Source: Halobacteriales archaeon SW_9_67_25
GTDB taxonomy: Archaea > Halobacteriota > Halobacteria > Halobacteriales > Haloarculaceae
Reading direction: 5' to 3'
DNA: 7,736 nucleotides
Assembly (NCBI GenBank): GCA_003022745.1
Contig: PXSU01000155.1
Coordinates: 1 to 7,736, forward strand
In this document: piece by piece, positions 1 through 5,781 of the stretch
Layout: each line of letters starts with the position of its first letter
Position numbering within the stretch: position 1 is the stretch's first letter
The notes under the pieces: generated by a model
Seen by the model: the letters and a program-made list of their open reading frames with translations, nothing else
Database searches by the model: none
What the model was told of the DNA's origin: nothing
Program-made: the position numbers and the translations under genes

Positions 1-196
1 GATGATCGACCGCGGGCGCCTCCGTGGTACGCACATCCGCGAGAACATGATCGCGGGCGACCCCTGGCAGGACCGTGTCCCCGAAGCCGTCGTCGGGGCG
101 GTCCCCGAGATCGACGGCGTCGCCCGCCTGCGCCGGATCGCCGACACCGACGGCGAGTCCGGCGGGGACGACGACCCCCGGGAGAATAGCACATGA
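1..196 (+). CDS. nadM: Nicotinamide-nucleotide adenylyltransferase, C-terminal part (5' end outside window)
   Basis: The last 64 residues of the archaeal-type NMN adenylyltransferase are visible; this enzyme joins NMN and ATP to give NAD in the cytoplasm. The segment RGTHIRENM matches the GTxIR nucleotidyltransferase signature near the C-terminus. It is followed by the family's closing stretch, GDPWQDRVPEAVVGAVPEID and then GVARLRRIA. A short acidic tail (ESGGDDDPRENST) ends the protein. The reading frame is open at the window edge, so the true start lies upstream. Its TGA overlaps the next gene's ATG (ATGA at 193-196), so the two are probably translated from one message. The assignment rests on recalled family sequence and the characteristic C-terminus; the catalytic HxGH region is outside the window. 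Confidence 0.85.
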   Translation, partial: MIDRGRLRGTHIRENMIAGDPWQDRVPEAVVGAVPEIDGVARLRRIADTDGESGGDDDPRENST

Positions 197-938
197 TAAC
201 ACTCAGTTCCGACTTCGGCTGGCCCTACCCTGCGTCGATGAAGGGTGTCATCCTCCGGGAGACGGACGCGCGACTGGTCGACGTCTCCCACGAGTTCCCC
301 CGCCAAGACGTCCGCGCGACGGGTTTCTGGCTCCGGGAGGTGTTGCCCTACTTCCCGCCAGCGGTCCACCTCGTCGTGGTCGATCCCGGCGTGGGGACCG
401 ACCGGGCGGCCATCGCGGTGCGGGCCGGCGAGCACGCCCTCGTAGGACCCGACAACGGCGTGCTCCTCCCGGCGGCGCGCGCACTGGCTAACGGACCGCT
501 CGAAGTGTTCGAGGTGAGCTACGAGGAGCCGGCATCCGGGGAGCCCCACGAAAACGGACACTGGCTCGCGTCCACGAGCGGGGGATCGACGGTTTCGAGG
601 ACCAGCCCGGGTTCGACCGCGCCGCCGACTACGAGGACCTCCGGTTTCCGGAGCCGACGGTCGACGACGACGGCGCAGTCGGTGAGGCGATCACTGTCGA
701 CGGGTTCGGGAACGTCATCACGAACATCCCGGGAGAGGTCATCGCGGACCGGTTCGGTTCACACGTCGAGGCCAACGGCGCCTGGGCATCGGCACGGCGG
801 GCCTACGCGGCGGTCGAGGTCGGTCACCGCGTGGTGACGGTCGGCAGCCACGGCAACGTCGAACTCGCGGTCAACCAGGGCCGGGGCGACGAGACCTTCG
901 GCGTCGACGCCGGCAGCCGCGTCCGCCTCTCGTGGTGA
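193..938 (+). pseudogene. SAM hydroxide adenosyltransferase (SAM hydrolase, DUF62 family), frameshifted
   Basis: The intact family converts S-adenosylmethionine and water to adenosine and methionine. The first 115 residues, from ATG 193, are a clear match: MITLSSDFG, MKGVILRETDARLVDVSHEF, VVVDPGVGTDR (Asp64, Arg71) and GPDNGVLLP. After YEEPAS (about position 537) this frame loses similarity and would end at 837 as a Ser/Arg/Thr-rich tail. Homology resumes one frame back at about 570 with VHERGIDGFE and continues through VDGFGNVITNIPG and GSHGNVELAVNQGRGDETFG to TGA 936-938. Only 32 bases separate the two blocks, where relatives, as I recall them, have about 48. That missing part would include the FHGRDxFAP segment carrying the active-site histidine. 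The start has a GGAG at 181-184 and overlaps nadM. The best reading is a recently broken gene. A sequencing error alone is less likely, because bases as well as frame appear lost. Confidence 0.82.
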
Positions 939-950
939 GCAACGGGCCCG

Positions 951-1358
951 TCATGGGATCGAACCGGGAACGAAGGTCGCGCCAGTCCCCATCAATCGCC
1001 CGAGAGCGACGACGCCGGTCCCTCGCCGGATCCACACGCGCGACTGGAGGCCGAAGGACGCCTCGTTTATTTCTACCAGTTTCACCGACGGCTCCGGCTC
1101 GTCGAGAATGCCTTCTGTCGCCCGGGCCGCTTCGAGGATGATGTCGGTCGCCCGGTCGATGTCGTCCTGGAAGCCGGTCCGGAATGGCTTGTCCGTGTAG
1201 ATGAACACGCCGGCGACGAGGTTCTTTATCACGTCCTGCATCGCGAGGCCGATCGCGAGCGTGGCGGCCGCAGCCACGGTCGAAAGTGCGAGCAGGATCG
1301 TACTCGCCAGCGCTGGCGGGAGCCCCAGTTCCACGAGGGACTCCCCGACGAGACCCAA
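951..1358 (-). pseudogene. MscS-family mechanosensitive channel, internally deleted remnant
   Basis: The remnant keeps the pore helix and following hinge of a haloarchaeal MscS channel (LASTILLALSTVAAAATLAI, then GLAMQDVIKNLVAGVFIYTD and KPFR). It then jumps at about 1172, directly after RTG, to the cytoplasmic C-terminal domain (QDDIDRATDIILEAARATEG, then EPSVKLVEINEASFGLQSRVWI). The beta domain that should lie between, roughly 60-70 residues from the usual GDWIEW onward, is absent. After RVWI (about 1028) the frame is also shifted: DPAR and, further on, DWRDLRSRFD, which resemble the family C-terminus, lie in another frame at about 1032-955. The first transmembrane helices are missing too. 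The only in-frame start is a TTG at 1358 with no visible promoter, and the frame is merely open back to 1440. With N-terminal loss, an internal deletion and a frameshift, a working channel is not expected. Confidence 0.8.
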
Positions 1359-1373
1359 ATCGGGCTCCGCCTG

Positions 1374-1455
1374 ATACGGATTGCTGTCGCTATTTTCCAG
1401 GTCGATCGCAGGACAGCGTGCGGTCGATCCAGTAATGAACTACAGCAATCCGTAT
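1374..1455. repeat. Short inverted-repeat element, copy 1 (MITE-like)
   Basis: The ends are perfect 14-base inverted repeats: ATACGGATTGCTGT at 1374-1387 and ACAGCAATCCGTAT at 1442-1455. The interior contains a second possible stem, GATCGCA at 1404-1410 with TGCGGTC at 1420-1426 (one G-T pair), so one strand could fold into a long imperfect hairpin. The right 33 bases (1421-1453) recur at 2814-2846 with two differences. No coding potential and no obvious target-site duplication are seen. It lies where the 5' part of mscS would be expected. Whether it is a miniature transposable element, a dispersed structural repeat or a binding site cannot be told from two copies. Confidence 0.7.
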
Positions 1456-1610
1456 GAAACGGGACAGTCACGCCCGCCCACCCCCACGGTAACGCGTCGT
1501 CTCCGTGGCGGGAGACACGTCGAGAGGGTCGTTGTGTGTGGCTGCTGTACTGGTCGGTCGGTGTAGCCGGACCATACGCTGGCGATGGCGGCCAGTCAGT
1601 TATGTGCTGG
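1456..1610. other. Intergenic stretch without a recognisable gene
   Basis: This stretch lies between the inverted-repeat element and the 3' end of the next - strand gene. I see no credible coding sequence on either strand, no clear TATA-like promoter and no T-rich terminator. It may be eroded upstream DNA of the mscS remnant. Confidence 0.5.
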
Positions 1611-2480
1611 TCATTCCGCGGCGCCGCTGGTGCCGGTCGCGTCACCGTCGTCGGGGTCGTGGGTCGTCCCGTCGCGGTCCTCGGCGTGGAGTCTGCGGAT
1701 CGCTGCCCGTGCGTTGCTGGCGTCGTAGCCGAGAAAGACCGTCTCGGCGTAGGCCTCGGCGACCTCCATCGCGTGGACGAGATTGTCGATGTCGACCTGA
1801 ACGGCGTACAGTTCGAGGCTCAGCCGCGTCCCGAGACGGTCCGCGAACCCGCTGGCGATGACCTCCAGCCAGTATGTCGTCGTGTAGGCCATGTCGTACA
1901 GCGGGACGACGAACTCGTCGACGTGGGCTTCGAGCCCCTCCACGTCGAGACCGCTGCGTTCGAGGAGATGTCCCGGGTAGGGGTCGGGGTACAGCGTCAG
2001 GAGCAGGTCGCCGGGGACCCGCTCGCGGGCCTCACGGACGAACTCCGTGATGACCGCTGCGCGCCAGGCGTCGCGGTCCGCGTACTCGCTCGCGGCGAAG
2101 CGGCGGTCACAGCGGTCGCAATGACAGTACTCCGGCCTGGCGAATCCGACATCGTCCAGGCGCACGTCACCGTCGGGATTGGCCTCGGCGGCGTCCGCGA
2201 CCATCTCCAGGATGCCCCGCCGGTACTCCCCGTGGGTCGGACAGACGTACGACCAGTCGAAGTACTGCCGTTCGCGGGTCGCCAGTTCGCCCTCGGCACT
2301 GACCGACGCGACGTCGGGATTCCCATCGACTGCGGCGTTGTCACCGAACGCGGAAATCATGTTGATGCCGCCCTCGACCGGCTCGGCGGCCCGGCCGGTG
2401 ACGTCCTTCATCTCGTGGCAGGCGCGGTCGAACTCCGCCCAGGCCAGCTCCTCCTCGTTGCGCGTGACGACGCCGAACAT
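1611..2480 (-). CDS. Conserved haloarchaeal protein, possible glycoside-hydrolase-like barrel
   Basis: This is a 289-residue acidic, soluble protein with no signal peptide or membrane helix. I recognise its sequence style from haloarchaea but not a tested function. Notable segments are RNEEELAWAEFDRACHEM (7-24), EGGINMISAFGDN (36-48), FDWSYVCPTHGEY (74-86), VRLDDVGF (106-113), a cysteine cluster CHCDRC (119-124), LTLYPDPYPGHL (161-172), VDEFVVPLYDMAY (187-199) and FLGYDASN (249-256). Alternating beta strands ending in Asp/Tyr, and a CxCxxC cluster shortly after a DD pair, recall hypothetical sugar-hydrolase-like TIM barrels; that is inference. The last 24 residues are a low-complexity acidic tail. 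ATG 2480 is preferred over an upstream ATG at 2564: the extra 28 residues are Arg/Ser-rich and unlike the rest, and a TATA-like box sits about 25 bases before 2480. Confidence 0.85.
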   Translation of the reverse strand: MFGVVTRNEEELAWAEFDRACHEMKDVTGRAAEPVEGGINMISAFGDNAAVDGNPDVASVSAEGELATRERQYFDWSYVCPTHGEYRRGILEMVADAAEANPDGDVRLDDVGFARPEYCHCDRCDRRFAASEYADRDAWRAAVITEFVREARERVPGDLLLTLYPDPYPGHLLERSGLDVEGLEAHVDEFVVPLYDMAYTTTYWLEVIASGFADRLGTRLSLELYAVQVDIDNLVHAMEVAEAYAETVFLGYDASNARAAIRRLHAEDRDGTTHDPDDGDATGTSGAAE

Positions 2481-2501
2481 ACGCTTGCTGGGTGCCCCGG
2501 A

Positions 2502-2509
2502 TACGTAAG
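2502..2509 (-). promoter_or_regulatory. TATA-like box for the conserved barrel-like gene
   Basis: On the - strand this reads CTTACGTA, centred about 25 bases before ATG 2480. That is the spacing expected of a haloarchaeal leaderless transcript. It supports 2480 as the translation start. Confidence 0.45.
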
Positions 2510-2626
2510 CCGTTCGCGCCCGAGAGCGGCCGCTGGACAGTATCCGGTCCCGGCCGCTTTCCATGACGCGGTCGAACCAGTGTGATTTCGAGCGATTTCA
2601 GTGAATCCTCCCGGTTCCCGGGTGGC

Positions 2627-2701
2627 CTACTCTTGGAGCGCGAACTTGTAGACGAGCACCAGTGCTACGAGGACCAGAACGAACTTTGCGGTTCTCGACA
2701 T
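2627..2701 (-). CDS. 24-residue single-helix membrane peptide
   Basis: A complete small gene with an ATG start and TAG stop. The peptide begins MSRTAKF, continues with an uninterrupted hydrophobic run (VLVLVALVLVY) and ends KFALQE. This gives a basic N-terminus, one membrane-spanning helix of about 13-15 residues and a short polar end. Support that it is real: a TATA-like sequence centred about 29 bases before the ATG (leaderless arrangement), codon use like the neighbours, a gap with no competing gene on either strand, and a small stem-loop (2610-2614 with 2618-2622) just after the stop. By memory, similar tiny MSR..KFVL peptides occur in haloarchaea, but I cannot name a family or role. It lies between htpX and the conserved barrel-like gene, all on the same strand; each has its own apparent promoter. 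Confidence 0.65.
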   Translation of the reverse strand: MSRTAKFVLVLVALVLVYKFALQE

Positions 2702-2724
2702 CACATATACTCAGGGCGGTCGGC

Positions 2725-2737
2725 CACATAGTTTTTC
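2725..2737 (-). promoter_or_regulatory. TATA-like promoter of the small membrane peptide gene
   Basis: On the - strand this reads GAAAAACTATGTG, an A/T-rich island in GC-rich DNA centred about 29 bases before ATG 2701. This spacing fits a leaderless transcript. Confidence 0.5.
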
Positions 2738-2767
2738 GGGCCTCTCACGGAGTGGCACCGTAGTTGT

Positions 2768-2846
2768 ACGGAGTAGCGTGACCGACTGGAGGCAGGGAAG
2801 GGAGAGCCGGGAACGGACGACCCAGTAATGAACTACAGCAATCCGT
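2768..2846. repeat. Short inverted-repeat element, copy 2 (MITE-like)
   Basis: The right end carries the same 25 bases as copy 1 (beginning CCAGTAATGAACTACAGC, here 2822-2846). The match extends to 33 bases (2814-2846) with two differences. The left end, ACGGAGTAGCGT at 2768-2779, is an imperfect inverted version of the right end, ACAGCAATCCGT. Total length is 79 bases against 78 between the same points in copy 1, although the interiors are not similar. The right edge lies one base from the htpX stop codon (2848-2850), so the htpX message probably reads into it. The conserved arm may be a 3' end structure or part of a mobile element. Confidence 0.65.
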
Positions 2847-2847
2847 C

Positions 2848-3762
2848 TCAGTACCGCCCACCGGAGCGCGAGCGGAGGCGCTCGACGCGCTTCTCGACCG
2901 GCGGGTGGGTCGCGAAAATTGTCTGGAGGAGGCCCCGTTCGCCGCCGAAGATACAGAGTGCGGCCACCTCGTCGGGCCTCCCCTGGTCGGAGCGACTGCG
3001 GCCACGACCTCCGCCGCGGCCAGCGGGGCCCGCCCGTGACTGCTGGCGCTCTTTGGCGCCCTGCTGGATTTTCTCCAGTGCCCGTGCCATCGCGTCGGGG
3101 CTATTGGTGTAGTCGGCGGCGTCGCCGTCGGCGACGTACTCGCGGTACCGGGAGATGGCCATCACGAAGATCATGACGAGCATCTGGGCGACCGACCCGG
3201 CGACCATCGCGATCAGGTACGTGCCGATGTTGCGTTCGCCGCCGAAGATGACCGCGAACTGGACGGCGATTCCCACGAGCGACGCGATGGACTGGCCCAG
3301 CACCATTATCACGACATCGCGGTTCCTGATGTGTGCGAGTTCGTGGGCCAGCACCCCCTCGAGTTCGTCCCGTTCGAGCAACTGGATTATCTCCCGGGAG
3401 ACGACGACAGTTCCGCTGCCCTTCCGGCCCACGGCGAAGGCGTTGGGCATCCCCATGTCGGCGACCATCAGCCGGGGTTTCTCGATGCCCATGTCCCGGC
3501 TGAGCTGTTCCACTGCCCGGTGTATCTCGCGGTACTGTCCCTCCTCGGGCATGTCCTCGGCACCCACGCTACGGAGTGCGGCCCACTTGCCGAACTTGTA
3601 CTGGAACCCCACGAACGCGAGACTCCCCAGTGCCACCAGCGCCAGCATCGTGGAACTCGTGCCGAACGTGAACAGCACGAATCCGGCCAGGGCTGCGTAG
3701 AAGGCAAACAGGATGCTCCCGGCGATGACCATCCGCAGTTTGAGGCCTGTGTGTCCTACCAT
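2848..3762 (-). CDS. htpX: HtpX-type membrane zinc metalloprotease (peptidase family M48)
   Basis: This is a 304-residue membrane protease of the HtpX family, expected to degrade damaged or misfolded membrane proteins at the cytoplasmic face. Two hydrophobic segments lie near the N-terminus (about 11-33 and 36-55). The zinc motif HELAH is at 140-144, followed by IRNRD; two more membrane segments are at about 152-172 and 181-203. The third zinc ligand is Glu208 in YREYVADGDAA, and the family's C-terminal motif TIFATHPPVEKRVERL is at 281-296. Length and domain order are normal, so it should be active. An odd feature is a Gly/Arg/Gln-rich stretch at about 239-262 (RQQSRAGPAGRGGGRGRSRS), strongly basic for a haloarchaeal protein. 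ATG 3762 is supported by an upstream TATA-like tract and no plausible alternative. Confidence 0.95.
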   Translation of the reverse strand: MVGHTGLKLRMVIAGSILFAFYAALAGFVLFTFGTSSTMLALVALGSLAFVGFQYKFGKWAALRSVGAEDMPEEGQYREIHRAVEQLSRDMGIEKPRLMVADMGMPNAFAVGRKGSGTVVVSREIIQLLERDELEGVLAHELAHIRNRDVVIMVLGQSIASLVGIAVQFAVIFGGERNIGTYLIAMVAGSVAQMLVMIFVMAISRYREYVADGDAADYTNSPDAMARALEKIQQGAKERQQSRAGPAGRGGGRGRSRSDQGRPDEVAALCIFGGERGLLQTIFATHPPVEKRVERLRSRSGGRY

Positions 3763-3784
3763 CGGTAGAAAGTAGGTGTCCGAC

Positions 3785-3794
3785 AGTAAAAAAG
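3785..3794 (-). promoter_or_regulatory. TATA-like promoter of htpX
   Basis: On the - strand this reads CTTTTTTACT, ending about 22 bases before ATG 3762. It is the most T-rich tract in this region and fits a leaderless htpX transcript. Confidence 0.5.
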
Positions 3795-3872
3795 CACTCG
3801 CTCCGGGCTACAGGCACTCCAGCCAGGACCGGTACGGGTCGGGAAAGAGACGGCGGGACGAGTCAATCACAA

Positions 3873-3880
3873 CGAATAAG
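3873..3880 (+). promoter_or_regulatory. Candidate promoter for the dapA leader transcript
   Basis: CGAATAAG is an A/T-rich island on the + strand. No TATA-like sequence is visible at the usual distance directly before dapA ATG 4097, so this is the nearest candidate. A start about 25 bases downstream (near 3900) would give a leader of about 195 bases. Confidence 0.3.
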
Positions 3881-3899
3881 TCGCTGCCTCACAGTCTGT

Positions 3900-4096
3900 C
3901 GGGTATGCGATGCGCCACGCCGTTCTCTCGGGGAAGTCCCGTCCGGAAAGCAGTGCGTGGCGGTCGCTTTTCTGCCAAGCGCAAACGGTAGGCCGGGCTC
4001 GGTGCAGGCGTGGCGAGCCTGTTCCGGGCCGTGCTGGTGACCGACCCAGCGGCAGGCACCGTCTCTCACACCGCAACCAGACCCGAGAACCCACAC
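3900..4096 (+). promoter_or_regulatory. Possible structured 5' leader or small RNA upstream of dapA
   Basis: This stretch has no credible coding sequence but much pairing potential. CGCCACGC (3913-3920) is perfectly complementary to GCGTGGCG at 3955-3962 and again at 4008-4015. The second site overlaps a separate hairpin, GGCTCG (3996-4001) with CGAGCC (4014-4019). Inside the first stem is another small hairpin, CGGG (3929-3932) with CCCG (3938-3941). Four T residues (3968-3971) follow the first stem by five bases. I do not recognise a lysine riboswitch, RNase P RNA, SRP RNA or tRNA here. It could be an attenuator-like leader for dapAB, an independent small RNA or simply GC-rich spacer; this is inference from pairing only. 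Confidence 0.3.
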
Positions 4097-4993
4097 ATGA
4101 CAGACTACGATACGTTCGGTGGCGTGTACCCCGCGATGTGCACGCCCTTCCACGACGACGGCAGCATCGACTTCGAAACGCTCCGCGCGGACGCCCGGCG
4201 CCTCGAATCGGCGGGCGTGGATGGCCTCGTCCCGATGGGCTCGACCGGCGAGTCCGCGACCGTCAGCCACGACGAACACGTCGATGTGATCGGGGCGGTC
4301 GCCGACGCCGTCGATATCCCGGTTATCGGCGGGAGCGGTTCGAACAACACCAGCGAAGCCCTCTCCCTGTCCCGGCGAGCAGCGGACGTCGGCGCCGACG
4401 CACTGCTGCTCATCTCGCCGTACTACAACAAGCCCGAACAGGAGGGGTTGTTCGACCACTACACGACAATCGCCGACGAGATCGACGTGCCCCAGATCGT
4501 TTACAACGTCCCCTCCCGGACGGGCCGGAACATCGAACCGGGGACGGTCGCCCGCCTCGCGGACCACGAGAACATCCGGGGATACAAGGCCGCCGGCGGT
4601 GACCTGAACCGGGTCAGCGAGATCGTCGAACGGACCCGCGAGGCGGAGTTCGACGTGCTCTCGGGCAACGACGGCGAGACGCTACCCATCCTCTCTGTCG
4701 GCGGGACGGGCTGTATCAGCGTCGCGGCCAACGTCGAACCCGGGCGGATGGACGACCTCGTGTGGGCCGCCCTGGACGGTGACTACGCGACTGCCCGCGA
4801 GTACCACCACGAACTCGGGCCGCTGTTCCGTGCACTGTTCTGGGAGACGAACCCCATCCCGGTCAAGGCCGCGATGGGGATCCGGGGACACATGCCCGAT
4901 ACGGTCCGGCCGCCGTTGACCGATCTCCGTGAGGAGAACCGCGAGGGGTTGGCGGACGTGCTGGCAGACCTCGAACCGGTGGAGGCACGATGA
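4097..4993 (+). CDS. dapA: 4-hydroxy-tetrahydrodipicolinate synthase
   Basis: This 298-residue (beta/alpha)8-barrel class I aldolase condenses pyruvate with aspartate semialdehyde, the first committed step of the diaminopimelate/lysine pathway. Visible landmarks are YPAMCTPFHDDGSID (11-25), the pyruvate-site loop PMGSTGES (47-53, Thr50), SPYYNKP (107-113), IVYNVPSRTGRN (134-145, with Tyr136 and Arg141) and the Schiff-base lysine Lys164 in RGYKAAGGDL. Length is normal. ATG 4097 is chosen over an in-frame upstream start at 4010 because family proteins begin close to the TFGGVYPAM segment and the extra 29 residues are not conserved-looking. Related aldolases such as KDG aldolase share this fold, but the adjacent dapB makes the dapA assignment firm. 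Its TGA overlaps dapB ATG by four bases. Confidence 0.95.
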   Translation: MTDYDTFGGVYPAMCTPFHDDGSIDFETLRADARRLESAGVDGLVPMGSTGESATVSHDEHVDVIGAVADAVDIPVIGGSGSNNTSEALSLSRRAADVGADALLLISPYYNKPEQEGLFDHYTTIADEIDVPQIVYNVPSRTGRNIEPGTVARLADHENIRGYKAAGGDLNRVSEIVERTREAEFDVLSGNDGETLPILSVGGTGCISVAANVEPGRMDDLVWAALDGDYATAREYHHELGPLFRALFWETNPIPVKAAMGIRGHMPDTVRPPLTDLREENREGLADVLADLEPVEAR

Positions 4994-5769
4994 CGTCGCT
5001 GGGGGTCAACGGCGCGACGGGCCGCATGGGGGGCGCGGTCGTCGAGACTGCCCGCGAGCGCGAGGACGTGACGGTCGAATTCGGGATCGCTCCCGGCGCC
5101 GACGCGCAGGAGGTCGGTGCCGACCCGGGCGTTCCGCTGTACTCCCCGGAGTCGACCGAGGACGCTCTGGCCACCCACGACCCCGACGCTATCGTGGACT
5201 TCTCGGTGCCGGAGGCGACGGTTTCTCTCGCAGGGGCGTGTGCGTCTGCCGACGTCGCCCTCGCCTCGGGGACCACGGGCTTCGCGGACGACCAGCTCGC
5301 AGTCCTCCAGGAGACCGGGCAGGCGACGCCCCTCCTGCTGGCGGCGAACTTCTCGCGGGGCATCCAGGCACTGTTGCGGGCGCTCGGCCCCGCCCTGGAG
5401 GCGCTGCCCGGGTACGACGTCGAACTGCTGGAGACCCACCACAACGGCAAACAGGACGCCCCCAGCGGCACCGCCTACACCATCCTCGAGGCGGTCGGCG
5501 AGCACCGCGAGTTCGACCCAGTCTACGGCCGGGAGGGTATCCAGCCACGGACGGAAAACGAGGTCGGCGTCCTCGTGCGGCGCGCGGGCGACATCCGGGG
5601 GGAACACGAGGTCACGCTCGCGGACAACGACGAGGTGTTGACCATCGCTCACCGCGCCGGGGACCGTGCGGTGTTCGCCGCCGGCGCCATCGACGCTGCG
5701 GTCTGGCTCGACGGACGCGAGCCGGGACTGTACGATTTCGGCGACGTCATCGGGGCTGGCGGCGACTGA
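4990..5769 (+). CDS. dapB: 4-hydroxy-tetrahydrodipicolinate reductase
   Basis: This 259-residue NAD(P)H-dependent reductase acts directly after DapA to give tetrahydrodipicolinate. The N-terminal dinucleotide-binding motif is VNGATGRMGG (6-15), followed by IVDFSVPEA (68-76) and ASGTTGF (92-98). The catalytic and substrate-binding segment ETHHNGKQDAPSGTA is at 148-162, with His150, His151 and Lys154. RRAGDIRGEHEV (197-208) and the closing HRAGDRAVFAAGAIDAAVWL (221-240) are also family-like. Length is normal and nothing essential is missing. A strong Shine-Dalgarno-like GGAGG (4981-4985) sits inside the end of dapA, and the ATG overlaps the dapA stop, indicating coupled translation. The remaining pathway genes do not follow; the next gene converges on this one after 12 bases. 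Confidence 0.96.
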   Translation: MTSLGVNGATGRMGGAVVETAREREDVTVEFGIAPGADAQEVGADPGVPLYSPESTEDALATHDPDAIVDFSVPEATVSLAGACASADVALASGTTGFADDQLAVLQETGQATPLLLAANFSRGIQALLRALGPALEALPGYDVELLETHHNGKQDAPSGTAYTILEAVGEHREFDPVYGREGIQPRTENEVGVLVRRAGDIRGEHEVTLADNDEVLTIAHRAGDRAVFAAGAIDAAVWLDGREPGLYDFGDVIGAGGD

Positions 5770-5781
5770 TACTGGCTACTG

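Noticed and set aside
193..938. Programmed frameshifting in the SAM adenosyltransferase gene
   Set aside because: No slippery sequence is visible at the junction, and a coding segment with the catalytic motif appears to be missing, which frameshifting would not restore.
1536..2585. Long + strand open frame of 349 codons opposite the conserved barrel-like gene
   Set aside because: It is a mirror of the - strand gene in GC-rich DNA. Its product shows no recognisable motif, while the opposite strand has an acidic, well-patterned protein with a promoter.
4010..4096. Longer dapA start at 4010
   Set aside because: The 29 extra residues have no family counterpart and the segment fits better as leader RNA.
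3900..4096. RNase P RNA, SRP RNA, tRNA or classical lysine riboswitch
   Set aside because: The invariant motifs I know for these (for example ACAGAA-type RNase P core, tRNA T-arm GTTCRA, lysine riboswitch core) are not present.
3863..4567. - strand open frame of 234 codons covering the dapA leader and the start of dapA
   Set aside because: More than half overlaps dapA in antisense and no homology pattern is recognisable, so it does not explain the leader region.
4783..5652. Long - strand open frame of 289 codons opposite dapA/dapB
   Set aside because: It lies across two firmly identified genes on the other strand and its translation is Arg/Gly-rich without family features.
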